NCBI GenBank assembly: GCA_023374025.1
Contig: SIJG01000147.1
Location: forward strand, 237,687-301,686
Direction: 5' to 3'
Length of the DNA stretch: 64,000 nt
Origin: Heterodera schachtii
Lineage: Eukaryota > Nematoda > Chromadorea > Rhabditida > Heteroderidae
Shown here: positions 1 through 13,882 of the stretch, piece after piece
How positions within the stretch are numbered: the first letter of the stretch is position 1
Layout: every line of letters begins with the position of its first letter
The notes under the pieces: generated by a model
Told to the model about the DNA's origin: nothing
Seen by the model: the letters and a program-made list of their open reading frames with translations, nothing else
The model's database searches: none
Program-made: the position numbers and the translations under genes

Positions 1-1497
1 AATAAAAAGCATCAAGAAGTAACCTTTCGATTAAATAAAACTACATAAAGATGAAATAATAAATTAAATTATTGAAAATTCATTGCTGATTTCTCTGGAT
101 AACTTGAATGGGGAAAAATAAAATAATGTATTAAATAAAAATAATTTTATAGAATATAATAATAACAAAAGCAATGCTTCAAAAATTTGATAAGATTTCG
201 GCTACAAGAAAATATAAATTGATAGATATTATGAGTCTGAAAGGACAGCTGAGACCCCGACTTGCTCGTGAAAAATAATACAATTTGTCGAACTAATAAA
301 ATTTATTGGCAAAATTAAAGACATAGCAGGTATTTTGAATGAAAAAAGGGATTGCATATATTTTGCTTACTTAAAATTGCAAAATACACAAAAAAATAAT
401 TCAAAAATGTCAAAAAATCATGAAAAATGCAACAAATCGCCAAAAATTTACGAAAATCCATAAAAATCAGCTAAAAATCTGAAAAAATGCATAAAAGACA
501 ACAAGAAAAATTAGTCAAAAAAACCAATTCAAATAAAAAATGCAAAGCTAATCTCTCTCCCCAAGCACCATCAAAATATTCTTTTTCCTCTTCTTAATTT
601 TGACCAATCCCAAGAGCATTGGTCCGCGAGATTGTTCTGTCGTTTTTAGTGATTAAAACATAGATATTTAATTTTAGATGTTCAAAAATATTTATAAGAA
701 AACTAAGTTTAATTTATTTTAATGAATATGAAAGATATTTAATTAAAAGAATTTTTAAAATATTAATGAGTAAATATTTATAATGTAAACAGTAATTTAA
801 AAATCTGCATATACACACAAATTGAAAAAAATATTTGAGATAATATTTAAAATGTAAAAACTTTTTTTAAATAAAAAAATCTCATGTATTTATTATAAAT
901 ATATAAAAACATGAAATGATTGAAATTTTTCTATTTAACTATTGACAATTTAAAGAAAATTAATAAAATTGGAAATAAGAATATCATAAAACAAAAATTA
1001 ATCCTTGGCCCAAGATTCAGTGTCCAATTAAATTAAATAATTCGGTATTCCAATCATTATCGAATGTACGCGATAAACCAAGAAAATCGTTTAAAAGGAA
1101 AACTAAAAAATACAAATTCCTACCCGAGCACAGGTGGCTGAAAGCAAATATTTTAAAAATATGAATAAAAAAGTTAAATAAAAAATTTAAAATTAATTCT
1201 AAAATATTTATGAGTAAAATATTTATTATGGAAAACTTAAATAAATAAATATTTCTTTTAACTATGGAACCTTAAGTAAATTTAAAAATTAACCATTTTT
1301 ATTATTTTTATAACTACATAAAGAAAACACCAGCAATGGGCGAAAAAGCAGATATTGTTTACTGTGTCCGATAACGTATTCATGATAAATGTTAATAATT
1401 GACTGGTTCGATTAGCGATGCGAGAGTTTATAATTAAAAAATATGTTTAATAGAAGATGAGTTTAAAAAGATAAAAACATTTTTAATTTAGGTAAAT

Positions 1498-1625
1498 GAT
1501 TGAATTCATATAATAAAATAACAATTAATTCAAAGAGACACCGAAAAATAAAATTTCTGCAAGAAGTCTACATAAAAAATAAAACGAAGCTGAATAGAAA
1601 CGCATAATGTTAATAAAAATAAAAT
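1498..1625 (+). repeat. diverged direct repeat, copy 1
   Basis: This stretch shares an ordered series of words with 4755-4855: TGAATTCATA, AATAACAATTAATT, AAAGAGAC, AAAATTTCTGCAA, then CTGAATAGAAAC against TTGAATAGAAAC. Both copies are non-coding and differ by substitutions and small indels, so the duplication is old. No terminal inverted repeats or target duplication are visible, so the family cannot be named. Confidence 0.6.
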
Positions 1626-4600
1626 ACACTAGTATGGGCGCCGGACTTTTATTGAGATTAATAATTTTTAAAATCTAAAATTCTTACCAAAAAAATAAAT
1701 GTAAAAAATGGAGATGAATTTTTGAGAAAATTTTTTGATTTTCTGATCACCAAGATGTTATGATGCCAAAAACTGGAAAATGTCAAATTTTGATTTTGTC
1801 TCTATGCTATATGTAAAAAAGGTTAAAACAAAAAATCAGACCATTAATATAACAAATAATTTATTTAATTTGTAAAAATTTCAATTTTGAATTAAACTAT
1901 AAGCAAATAGACATAATATAAAAATTTTCTAATGGATAGATTTTAAATTCAAATAAAGTGATCAAACATCTCATTGCGTAAAAAAACATTTTTATTTATG
2001 CATAAATTTGGTTAAAACATTATTACAAATTTATTTTTTTAAAAATTCATAATTAAAAAACCAAAACTAAATACTAATAATACATCCAATTACAAAAGTT
2101 ATCAATTAAAGGTATGAAATAAATTAGAAGTTTAATTAAGATTAATAAATTCTTCATATGTAAAGCGGATAAGTAAAGTTTTATTTATCAAGGAGAAATT
2201 TGGGCACGAAAACAAGATTCTGGGATTAATTCTAAATTAAAATGTTAAGATTAATCTTGGAAGAATTTTATAAGAAAAGCCAGGCGATTTAAAAAAATCA
2301 TATTAACCTGAGGTTCTATAAATTTATTGCAAAGAAAATAAGACAAAGAAATGACTATTATTTGTTGAAATTAAGAAGCACCAAAAGTTTATGCACATAA
2401 CGAAAACAATAATTTTAAATAATAAAATTCGAATTTACAAAAATATAATTCATTTTTTAAAAAAAACAAATAAAAAAGCTTATAAACTCAAGGCTAAAAG
2501 GGCAAAGTATAATGCGCGGGAAAACACTCGACCAGTCGAGAGTTTTTAAAAAATTACAAATATAAGCCTAAATAAATTTCTGAACGAATCTCATGAAAAA
2601 AACGGGTGATTTGGCAAGATAAAAAGAAATAGGTATAAAGCAAAACGTAAAAATTTAAAACCTGTAATTCATAATTGATGAATTTAAAACAAAGGATAGT
2701 TTTGTATATTCAATTATTATAAATTCTAGAAGTCAAAAAATTAGAAAATAAATATAAAACTTTTGAAAAAAATAAACCATGAATAAAAATCTCTTCAGTC
2801 TTTAAAAAGGAATTAATTTAATTTTATTATAACAAAAGGCTATGATGGAAGAAATAAATGAGGATGACAAAAAAATGTAAAATAATTATTAAATATAATT
2901 CAAAATATATAAACAAGAAAACCCGCGGGTATTAAATATGGAATGAAACATTATAAACCGTGCGAAAAAAAGACCCGTTGAACTTATCTATGAAAATTGA
3001 ATAATAGTATCGCAAAATATGAACAGACATAATGAATGACAAATTGTAAAAGTGTATTATTTAAAAATTTAATTTGCTAAAATTAATTTTTCATTACAAT
3101 TGACGGGCGCACCAACTCTTTAATACAAATGATTGAATTTATTAATAAATTTTTTAAACTCTAAAAATTTTAGAAGATAACCTAAAGTACATTATGATTG
3201 TTAATATCTGCTAAATTAATTAATCATTTTTTAAAATCAACAAGCATTATTTACTACCTACCTAATTATAATAATGAGAAAAAACAAATAAAATATTAAA
3301 AAATAAAATATCATTATTTGAAAATTTAAATATAAAAAAGGTCATTATAAATTAAAAAAGTCAAATTAATTTATTTAAAAAGATATTGAAAAGTGAACAA
3401 TATAATTTCAATAAAATTGCTATATTACAAAAAATTTGATTGTGGAGCATCCTACGAGAAGCAATTTTTAGGGCAAAAGCAAATAATAAATGCAATGAAA
3501 AATTAGTTGAAATTTCCTATTTAAATTTAATAAACAAATCTAACATTAATTCTTTGATGTTCTATCAAAAATCAAATAAAAATAATTTACTAATTTATTT
3601 GAATAAAAAAGGTAATTTATGGCTCAAACTCAGATAATATTTTTTTGTTGAAATTTGTGTACTTTAAAAAAACACTGTAAACGCAAATTACGCATTCATT
3701 TCAATCAATTACGAACAATAAAGTGTTTATATTGAAGGCCCATTGAGGCATTGAAGAGTGCTTCGATTCGCCAATTCCTGAGATTTTTAAATTTTCAAAT
3801 TATATATAAGAAATTAAAAAAACATATAAACGCGTATAAATTGAATTTCAATACTTGAAAAAATTATAAGTATTCACCTTTATTTGAATATAAATTTATT
3901 TTTTTATAAGATTACCATTGTAAGAAATGCATGAATTATTTCATATGAGTTTTATATTATAAAAGAAATTTTTAAAATCTGATAAAATATGCGGATAAGC
4001 AGAAACCCATATTACAATACCGATAAACGCAGCCAAAAATTTATTAGAATTATTAATTATATTTTTATAAATTTGGTTCTTAAATACATATCAAAACAAA
4101 CATAAAACTTGAAACATTTTAAATGTTAAATTGAATTAAGGATAAGATTTTTTTATTAATAAATAAAAAAGGTATTAAAGATTAAAATGAAAGAAATAAT
4201 GAGATGAAAACCATAAATTTTACTTCACTGTCGATAAATTTATGTTAATAATAGTTTCACGACCGTATATTACTAATAAAAACTTTTTAATAAAAAAACA
4301 TTAATATTTTTTGCTTATAAGTGAAAATTTATAAGACAAACAAAAATAATTAAATACAATTACAATATTTAAAATAAACATTTTTTATCGCTATTTAGAA
4401 TAATAAATAAAAACATTTAAATATAAAATTTTATAGGATTATTAATTTAGCTTTAGTTTATTACAAATTTTTGTTTAAAACTTATATTATTTTTATAAAA
4501 CATAATGACATACTTATTAACTAACCAAAAACGTAAGTTTAAATAATTTTAATAAATGTTTGTTAAAAATTGGAAAAATATTTGTAAATAATAATTGTTT

Positions 4601-4754
4601 ATCGTAGCATAAGAAGTACAGCAAAAAGATTTATTGCCATCAATTTTCAATAACATTCCTACAAAAATAAAATATAAATCATAAACATTTAACCGTTCGT
4701 CAATTCGAAAAGATTAATAAAAATAAAATAAAACACTTTTATAATTATGTATTA

Positions 4755-4855
4755 AGTGAATTCATAAAATAAAATAACAATTAATTGAAAGAGACCGAAA
4801 ACATTAAAATTTCTGCAAAATCTATATAAACAATGAAATTGAATAGAAACTCATT
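4755..4855 (+). repeat. diverged direct repeat, copy 2
   Basis: Second copy of the repeat at 1498-1625, in the same orientation. It shares the same word order (GAATTCATAA, AATAACAATTAATT, AAAGAGACCG, AAAATTTCTGCAAA, TTGAATAGAAAC) but is about 25 bases shorter because of internal deletions. Confidence 0.6.
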
Positions 4856-6724
4856 AAAAAATCTATGAATTATAAAACAAATAAAATTTAATTTAGAAGA
4901 TATATGCACAACTTGCCAGGCTTTAGCTCGAAATACCCTAATCAGAGTAAAGCCTTAAATCAAACTTATCCTTTAAAAATTAAATGCTATAGTGTAGCAA
5001 AAACATAAATTTATAATTAAGAAAACCTCCAAGGAACGAACATAAATTCGCCAGCAAGTGACTAGTATAAAATATTCAAATACTTTAATTAAATTTAATA
5101 TTTTCATCGGAATTTTCATACAAAATATTGCTTGAATACAGAAAATTTAATATTTATATTTTAGAGTTTTATTGTAAAATAAAGCTTAACTTAATTGAAA
5201 AAATTGAAATATTTGAATCAAAATAATGAAAATAGTTTATTTATTAATGAATATAATAAAAATGAAAACTATGATTGCGTATCACAAATTTTTCCGCCAG
5301 AGAATCAAAGACAACAAAATAAGGAAAATTTCGAATGAATTTATTTGTATCAAGTGCATTCAAATTTAATCATTTAACAAATAAAAAGCAAAAAACTGAA
5401 AGAAAATTAGAAAAAATTAATCAAAATAATTAAAAATAATTTTGTTCGTTCTTCAAGAAAAGTAAATAGAGTACTTGAACAAATAATATAATATATTTAA
5501 TTTATTATTTCAAAACAAATCAAAAATATAAAATATATATTATAGTTGCAGGAATTCCACTGGAAAATCAAAAATAGGATGTCGGGAGAAAATGATAACC
5601 ATCGAGTTTTACTCAAAAAATTAAAGATTTAGCAATTACATAATATTGATACAAAAGCGAATAAAACATTGATATATTTCAGTAAAAAACTTAATTTAAT
5701 AAAAAAATTAATCAGCAAACCTGTGAGTTTTGTTAAATTTTATTTTTTAAATATTTTTTGTTCGAATTTGTTTTGGAGATTATTGATGCAGCTTCTGAAA
5801 TTACTGACAAATGTTTCATTATTTTGCGCTTTCTTCGTTTAAATTTTAATTATATAATTTATTTACAAGCAATTTTGTTAATTAGCTTTAGTTCAAAAGT
5901 TTTTTTAAACTTCTTAATAATAAAGAATTAACATTAAATAAATTTGATTAAATTAATTTAAAAATGTTTCTAAGGTTTCAAAGAATTCATTAGGCAACGC
6001 ATAAGAAATACTAAGGGCGTAACTAAAAAAAATCGTATACAACTTTGAATTTTAGATTATAAATCATATATATTGATAAAATAATGAGCTTGTCAGGCAA
6101 AAATTAGCAAAATGTCAATATTTTTTATAAATGATTTTTAATCATAATGTACCAATATTCAGATGCAAAAAGAATTGAAAAATTTTAATTAAATATAAAA
6201 TTGACTTACAGCAATATTAAAACACGCAAAATAAATTTAGTCTAAGACAATGCGATTTTAATCCTATTTTTCAAGAATTATAAATCCAAGAAAAGATAAA
6301 ATACAATAAAATTTAAAATAAAAAATTTATACAAAGAATTTTCTGCGTATAAATTATGAAAAACATTATAAAAGATAAGTTCAAAAAATAATGCAACTGC
6401 GAAATAAAAAGGAAAATATTAAAAATGTGTTATGTGCAAAAAAAAACTCTTTAATACAGTATAATTTAAAGCTAGGAATTGTTTAAAAATGGTAAAATAT
6501 ACTCCAAAAAAGAAACAATTTCAACAAATAATTAAAATTCAAAAAAAATATTTCAAAATATAAATTAAATATTGAGGAAAATTTGTAAAGAAGAAATAAA
6601 AAATAACAAATTTAAAGATAAATAAAATTAAAACCTCTAAATGATAAATAACATCAAAAACGCATATAACAATTTTTATTTTTTCCCAAAAGCAATTATT
6701 AAAACAACAAATGATGCTTCTTCG

Positions 6725-7105
6725 TTGACTTTTATTATGCCTGAAATGCTTTTTTTGGGATTTCGTGCCTTTAATGCCTTTTTTGGCTTTTTTCCGAAAA
6801 TTCCTTAACAAAAATGCAATAAAAAAAATACACCTTTAAAAAAATTAGGTTTTAAAATTTTCCTTATTAGAAAAAAATTATTAAAATAATTAATAATCAT
6901 TTAAATAACCAAAATTAAGTCTTCTAATTAAGTTTTAAGTGTTTTTCTCCCTAAAAATCCTTAATTAAAAAAAGTTAAATGCCTTTTTTCATGCCTTTTT
7001 CGGGATTTTCGTGCCTTTTCATGCCTTTTTTCAATTTTTTTGTGTGCCTATTTTAGTGCCTTTTTCGCGATTTTTGGCGCCTTTTTAGCCGAGCTCTAAT
7101 TTTTA
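6725..7105. repeat. TGCCTTTTT-word degenerate array
   Basis: The word TGCCTTTTT, with variants CATGCCTTTTTTC, GTGCCTTTTTCG and GCGCCTTTTT, recurs irregularly many times from about 6730, with an AT-rich interruption at about 6800-6970, and ends at AGCCGAGCTCTAATTTT (7086-7102). The end resembles the GGTCTCTAATTT that closes the word-array elements at 15.42 and 19.25 kb. A looser relative with GCACCTATT and GTACCTATTTCTCG words lies at 16650-16715. The 90-codon minus-strand frame crossing it is low complexity and not a gene. Confidence 0.6.
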
Positions 7106-7540
7106 TGAATGCTGGCTGAGATGTGTTACGCAAAAGTCGATAAAATAATTGACTAAGAGCGCCAAAAAATCTCAGCCAGTTCAGCGAGAAAAAAAGTTTT
7201 AATGATTTAAAAATTTAATGAAGCTCAACTTAAAAATCAAATGCTTATTTAACATTACAAAAATTATTGTTGGGCCTTGAAAATACTTTAAATACGTTAT
7301 ATTTATTTATTTTTAAATGAAAATATGAATATACTTTGTCATTTGGTGCATAATAAAAATTTATTTAGTATTACATTTGTTTGAAAGAAAAAGCACAAAA
7401 CTTAAATGTTCATTTTATTTAAATTCGATTCATTGAAGAAAAAAACGACCAATGCTGAATATATATAGCAAGAACATATGAAGACAAATAAACGAATATT
7501 AAACAATTAATTGAATGAAAACGATTTAAAACTGCTTTCA
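7106..7540. other. AT-rich spacer
   Basis: A-rich sequence between the TGCCTTTTT array and the inverted-repeat element. I see no gene, RNA or repeat in it. Confidence 0.5.
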
Positions 7541-8465
7541 TACGTCGCCCCTATTGTGAATTTAAAAAAATTTACCATGAAATTGCCTTTCCCAACGGCA
7601 ATGGGAGTGATTTTATCAAAAAATCATCATGCACATCCAAACAACTTTTGGTTGGTGCTAGGTCGATGCGAAAAAAAAACTCTGAGTGTGGGCGATGCAA
7701 AAAAAATCCAGTGATTGATAAATTAAATAAATTAATTAAATAAATAATTCAATTCAAAATCGCGGCGCTGTCTGGTTAACCATAAGAAAGTTATTTTCAA
7801 TTTTTCGCATCCCTTCTCGTCAATTTTCTGCATTTGTAGTAGACGGACTCCATTGAGATCGTTTTGTAGAGCTCATCGAGCTGTACAAAAAAGTCGCTGT
7901 TACCGGCACTCTTAGCTTGGGTTGGCCATCGACATGGTCGGGGGCGAGGCTGAGGGTCCTCCGGAAGATGTGTCCGACCCATAACGGGCACCATTTGAAT
8001 GGATCAAGAACCGGACCAGGCCTGGGGAGATAGTTCTTGAAAAACTGAACAAAAAATTGTTCTTAAACCGGCCGGTCCGGATTCCGGATCAGGCACTTTT
8101 GGTGCCCCGAAAGTGGTGCGATAGGCTTCCGGAAAATGGCCAATCAATCACTGAGTTTTTTTCACATCGCCCCAACTGAGTTTTTTTTCGCATCGTCTCA
8201 GCACTCTTTTGGTTTACTTCTCCTTTGACCGCATAAAGCATCAGAAGGCCAATATCCGACTTTGAATTTTTCACTTCGTGTCACCATTGTTTTTGCTTTA
8301 TTAATGAAATATGATCATGCTTTTGTTTGTGCTAAAAACATGGAATATGCAACAACGAAAGGAATTGATAATTGGATTGAATAAACAAAAAATGATATCC
8401 ATTAGCCCTTGGGAAATGCAATTTCATGAATAATTTTTTTAAATTCACAGTCGGGGCACAAATGT
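7541..8465. mobile_element. decayed inverted-repeat (foldback/MITE-like) element
   Basis: The two ends are inverted copies. Segment 7545-7620 (TGTGAATTTAAAAAAATT, ATGAAATTGC, TTTCCCAA) matches the reverse complement of 8390-8460. Segment 7659-7715 (CGATGCGAAAAAAAA, GGGCGATGCAAAAAAA, CAGTGATTGAT) matches the reverse complement of 8143-8203. The right arm carries about 150 extra bases (8206-8389). The centre (7740-8140) is far richer in G+C than the flanks and contains paired short words such as CCGGCCGGTCCGG. Minus-strand frames at 7797-7994 and 8089-8274 are open, but I recognise no domain in them. A two-sided, non-autonomous DNA transposon or foldback element is the simplest reading. Confidence 0.6.
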
Positions 8466-8566
8466 TTGGGGCGCAAATGTAGAGGCGCAAATGTAGAGGC
8501 GCAAATGTAGGCGCGCAAATGTTCGGGGCGCAAGTGTAGGAACGCAAATGTAGGGGCACAAATGTT
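8453..8566. repeat. ~16-bp tandem repeat array (GCGCAAATGTAG)
   Basis: About seven copies of a unit close to GGGGCGCAAATGTAGA, 13-17 bases long, differing mainly in the G-rich spacer between invariant CAAATGT or CAAGTGT cores. It abuts the right arm of the inverted-repeat element, whose terminus GGGGCACAAATG looks like the first unit, so the array probably grew from the element end. The minus-strand frame across it (repeating CAP..AP..) is a translation of the repeat and not a gene. Confidence 0.85.
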
Positions 8567-8576
8567 GCAGCACCAC

Positions 8577-10256
8577 TAGGATAATGAAATATAAAATATC
8601 ACGAGCTCTGAAACTTGGCAACGATAATGACCTTCACCGTCAAGAAGAATAATAGTTAAAAATAAATCCTTGGAAGCCTGAAAGCTTGAAAATTAACTTG
8701 AATATGAATACCCTAATTAAAAAGGATAATTAATATTTAACTTAAAAAAAAACTAAATAGACATAAATTATTATTTTTTCTTGGCTTAAATTAAATATGC
8801 ATGAAGGCCATGAGAAAACCTTCGGAACTTTTTTAAATTGTTATTAATGGCAAAAGTTGATTAAATACTAAAGATAATTGTGCGAATTCAGTGAAGCCTA
8901 AAACCATGGTTATGTAATAATTGGAAAATTATAAAAAAAGTTAATAATTCTATAATAATAAAATAGCAACAAATATAATTATAATCACGTCATTATGTTA
9001 AGAAAAATTTTTTACAAATGAATTTATTTTTTACAAAAATTTTACTTAAAAAACAATATATTTAAATTTAAGCTATTATAATATGTATTACAACCAATAA
9101 TGACATTAAAGAAACAAAAAAGAGTAATAGATTAATCTATCTGGCAAGTAAGAAAGCAAAGGCCTTTAATTAAAATAAATATTTGAAATGCACTAACAAT
9201 GTTGGACAAAAATTATATAACTAACGTCCTTTCGGAACAAGGAGTTAAAGTGATAAAGTAAATAAATTAACAAAAAAATTATCAAAAATGGCGCATTTTA
9301 CACTCGAATAACTCAAAATGTATTTGATTTGCTATTATGCGGTCGAAAATTATAAAGAATAAATTTTTATTGCATTTTATGCATAAAACACCGGATTTTT
9401 TCCCAACATTTAGCACATATTTTGGTATTTTTAAAAATTATTTAATTAATTTTTACAATGCAATTTTGATTTAGTATTGAAACAAAAAAATTGTGAATAA
9501 GTTTAATAATATTAATAAAATTTCTTGTAAATGACACAATAAATAATAAAAAAGTAACTTATTTTATGCATAATTATAGAAAAGGAATAAATAAAAAATT
9601 ATGATAGAGCCTAACCTTATCCTGCATTATGCTTTCTTCTCCTTTCAACACAGTGATGAATCTGATAATTATGTTATTTATTTTCTAACTTAATTAATTT
9701 TGTGACCGGGAAAGAGGAGGATGTAAATTCTGAAATGCCAGTCTTAGTGCAAGATGGTATCCTTCTTGAGCATTATTAGTACTTGTCAAATTTGCAAGGA
9801 CTGCTGCATGGTGGTTCCATTTTTTGGGGTATTTTAGTGGCAAATGAGGAATTTTTACGGCTGAAATGAGGATTTTCAAAATTTTGAGATCGCATCTCTG
9901 AGATAGGCTGAAATATATACAAATATTAAAAAAGTTTTTGAATTACTAAAATTCTATTTTTTTTAATTATGATTATTTGACCAAAACATATCTCGCTAGG
10001 ATTACAGAATTTTTTAAAGAGATATTAAATATTTTGCCATAAGAAAATTTATTTCCACCAAATTGTTCATACCAGTGATGTGATTTTTATATGTTTAAAA
10101 TCCCGAAATATGAGTGTACATATCATCTTAGTTTTGAATACTTTTTAAAAAATACTTTACTTTTTTGAAAAATACTCATAAATATGTTATCATTTTTTCC
10201 CAAAATGCAATTTGTTAGAAAAGATATGTAGTTGGAAAAATTTTTAAATATATGAA
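8577..10256. other. AT-rich DNA, no feature seen
   Basis: Mostly A-rich sequence with a small GC rise near 9700-9860. The 61-codon minus-strand frame there has no recognisable motif. No RNA gene or repeat could be supported. Confidence 0.5.
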
Positions 10257-10316
10257 AACCCGACCTCGTCCCGACGGATTTGGCCAACCCCGACCCCGAC
10301 TTTTCTCACCCGCAGT
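10257..10316. repeat. CCCCGAC-word GC-rich array
   Basis: A 60-base GC-rich island made of ACCCGACC, GTCCCGACGG, CCCCGACCCCGAC and CACCCGC words in an AT-rich setting. It resembles the CCCCGAC arrays at 58.0-58.3 kb, but no inverted terminus or second array is visible, so it may be a one-sided remnant of the same class. Confidence 0.6.
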
Positions 10317-13300
10317 ATCCAATTTATCTTTTGGGCTTACAAAAATGATGTAAAAACTTTAATCCACAAAATTTTTTGAAAACTTTGTGTTTAATGACAA
10401 TCTAAATGAATAAAATGAAAAATTGAAAACCTCTCAAACTAAGAAATTGTTAAATTTTATAAAAATAGAGACAATTAAAATAAAAAATAGCAAATTATAA
10501 TCAAAAATGCCATTTAGTACAAATCACTTTATTTCGCCAACAAAAAGATATAATCCTCAGCCAATGTGAACTTTTGTAAAACAAATTGAATCGAATTTTA
10601 CAAAATTTTGTGTCTCTACAACAATATGAACCGGTCTTTGACCTATTAATTTTAGAACTTTGACTTTTTGACAAGAACTTAACTATATTATAATGAATAA
10701 AAATAAAGGTATTTAAACAATTAAATATTAAAAAATAATTCTTAGTAAATCAATGATGAGTAATTAAGGTGTATGAAAAAAATTTAAAAAAATAAAAGTA
10801 CAACAATTTAGGATTTGGAGCAAAACATATTTTCCGTTTATAAAAAATGATATTTAAAAATATAAGATATTCAAGCAATATTATCGATGTTTTTAATAAC
10901 ATAGATTAAGAAAAATACACCAAAACTACTTGGAGAATTTGTGAGTAAATTTTTATAAGTGAAAAAAAAGAAGAAAAATTTTGAAAAGGTTGTCATTAGA
11001 AGAAATAATTTAATTAACAAAAATAAAAATAAATCACCAAAAAAGTATTCTAATAAATTATAAAAATGAATAAAATGAAAGAATTGATTATAAATACCAA
11101 AGGCAAAATAAATAAAAAATTTAATAAAATATACCTTCATGTTTCTTTTAAAATAAAAATTAATGAAAATATACATTGCATCACTTGAAATATAAATCAA
11201 GTTTTAATATTTAATAATAAAAAATTGATTTGCACATAAATACAGTATTTAAAAGTAATCTAAATAAAAAACCATAACTTTAAAATTGCTTCAACAATCT
11301 TAGGAAGTAAAGAGTATAAAAAGAAAAAAACATTAAAATTCCTGAAGAAAATATATTTCATAGTTTTAAACAAAAACAACAGGACTAGAAAAAAATCTTA
11401 GAACGTGAACGAGAAGAATAGATCCGTGACACATGAACAGAAAAATGAAATAAAATATTAACTTGCATAATATTCAAAAAACGCGAAGAAGCATTGACTT
11501 ATTATTCCACCAAGTGCAAGATCAAAAAAAAATATAATTTACAATAAAAAATAAACAAGCTTGTTTTAAAAATTAGAGCAATTAATTACAAAGAATAGAA
11601 ATAATAAAAAGTGACAATGAACACAAAAAACATTAATGATTTAAAAAATATTAAATGTTCATTTAGGAAAAAGCGAGACCCACAGGGTCGTTGAAAAAAA
11701 AAGTAAAAGGCCGAGAATTTCAAGAAATTGTAAACCAAAAATTAAAAAAAAATTACCATCAAAATAAATTCAGCATCCTAAATTCTTTTTTAGGTAATGA
11801 AAAATTTTTTGTAAAAAATATATAAATACAAAAATAAATAATGAGCTTAATTATCTGTAAAAATGGTAAAAAAATGAAAAAAATAATTTACTTAAGCCCT
11901 AAATTTATGCTAGGAGGACAAAATTTAATTTATTTGATTAGAAAAAAATTAGAAATGAAAAGTAAATATAATTTTATTTTTTGATTTAGTTATGAATTAC
12001 TCGTTCTTCATTGTGACCCGACCCATTGCGTTCCGACACAATACAATAGGGTATCAATTTAAGTAAAAACAGCAATTTAAATAAAAAAAATATTCTTTAT
12101 ATTTATAATAAATTAAATTAAAACATAAGATTTATTTGCAATACCATTCATCAAAAAAATACATGCAGACTTTATCATAGCAGATGGAAATAAAAATATA
12201 TTTAAATAACAAAAGTAGTAAAGAATGCACACTACATTTCTAATGAGTACTATTAATTCAAATATAAAAAAAATAAAATTCATTATCAATTAAAAAATAC
12301 AAATATTTTAATAAATTAGAGAAAGAGCAATGCGACAATAGAATTTGAAATAAATAATAAAATACATGCTTTAATATGATAAAATTATATATGATTATCT
12401 CCAGAATATTATATCGTAAATACAACAAGCTACCGTTTGAGTAGAGCAGTAAACATTTAAAAATAACATTTTTATATCTTAAAAATTTGAAAAAATGTTT
12501 TAATTTTTAATTTTAATACAGCTCGCTGGAAATAAAATTTAATCCATAATGTATTTATGAATCTATTAACTATAATCTAGTGGTATAAATAAAAGAGTAT
12601 AAATTTAACCAAATAAAGAAACTAATAAAATTCAAATAATAATTTATTGCAAATAATTTGATACGGTATTTGAAAAACATATATTATATGAAAATAACAA
12701 ATAAATTATGCAAATATTTTTTTAACAATTTACTTCTCTACTTTTACGATATATAAATGTGTAAAAAGATATAATAAAATATTGTAATGTAATTAGTTCA
12801 TTTTTAATGACATTTATCTGAAAAATATATGAAAAATGATAATTGATTTATTTATTTTATTTAATATTATAAATGAAAATTACATAAAATCATAGAAAAA
12901 AGTTATAAAAATAAAATTAATGAATTATAGCTTAAAATAACACATAGAGGAATAGAAAAAAAATTTATATTTAAAAAAATTGTTTTAAAAACTTATGGCA
13001 AGCGAAATTTGAGTTTTAAACATAGCGAGAAATTTAAAATTAAACTATTGTTTAGATAAAAAATTTTTATGATAGCATTTTTATTGTGATGATTTTTCAA
13101 CAGGAAAGGCAGCATTTTAGACACCTAAATATGTAAATAAATATGACAAAAAATCTAAACGTCGCTATGTGTAACAATTTATGAAGAAAAATGTGATCAA
13201 CAGAACATTGCCAGTATTACACCGATCACAATTCATCAGATAATAAACGAAGTTCGACACCTGGTCAACAGCACATAATAATGATAAATTATAAATAAGA

Positions 13301-13860
13301 AAAAGGCAAAACTTTAATACTAATAATTCATCTATAAATAATTTTTAATGTTAGTAAATTCAAAAAGAATAGAAATTAAACAAATTGATGTAAGAAAAAA
13401 GGAGAAGAAACAATTTATACTTTTGATGAATAATGTAGAAAATTGTACGCTTATATATTCTTTTAAAAATTACTCTCAAAATTATATGAAATTTAAAAGA
13501 ACAAACAGCAAAATGAATGCAAAAAAAAAAACTTAAAATTCAAAAAAATGTACTCTCGATGATGTTTTGTAAAAAACATAAAATTAAATCAAATTCTCGA
13601 TGAAGTCTGCCATAATAATTTTATTATAAGTTATAAATACAAAAAAAAGAGTAAGTTCTCCGAAACAACAGACCGGAAGATGGAAACGCAACGCAACACG
13701 AAGTTTATTTTTATTACAAAAAAAAAATTCATAAACATATTGGAAGGCTGATTAAAAATCAAAAAGGGGTTAATAAAACCTCAGAAAAACTTAGATATTT
13801 TTTTTAAAAATTAAAAAATTAAAAAAACTTTTATACAAAATTTTATATGCAATACATATT
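10317..13860. other. A-rich gene-poor DNA
   Basis: A-rich, low-complexity sequence. Open frames at 10871-11200 (-) and 13348-13536 (+) have composition-driven residues (F, I, K, N, Y) and no motif. A short GC-richer patch at 12008-12040 contains GACCCGACCC and may be another trace of the CCCGA word class. Confidence 0.5.
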
Positions 13861-13882
13861 AAAAAAAAAAAAAAAAAAAAAA
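13861..13882. repeat. poly-A tract at strand-composition switch
   Basis: 22 consecutive A residues. Left of it the + strand is A-rich; within a few hundred bases to the right it becomes T-rich and stays so for about 30 kb. Confidence 0.9.

Larger units (their letters stand above)
1..6724. other. A-rich gene-poor DNA
   Basis: Very AT-rich sequence with a marked excess of A over T on the + strand. I see no open frame with believable codon use; the 65-codon frame at 3440-3637 has AT-rich composition like its surroundings and no recognisable domain. It contains one pair of diverged direct repeats (listed separately) and loose A-rich short-period sequence around 400-500. If introns here are T-rich on the coding strand, as is usual in animals, any gene would be on the minus strand, but no exon chain could be built. 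Confidence 0.6.

Noticed and set aside
1124..1137. 14-base minus-strand micro-exon between CTTTCAG and GTAGGA
   Set aside because: Only splice-like dinucleotides support it; such pairs are expected by chance and no neighbouring exon fits.
7797..7994. 65-residue minus-strand frame containing QLDELYK, reminiscent of the end of GFP
   Set aside because: The likeness is limited to a few residues inside a decayed repeat element; no vector or reporter sequence surrounds it.
8332..8559. 75-residue minus-strand frame with CAP/HLR repeats
   Set aside because: Translation of the ~16-bp tandem array and not a repeat protein gene.
8453..8566. CRISPR-like array
   Set aside because: The units are contiguous 13-17-base tandem repeats with no unique spacers, in eukaryotic-type DNA.
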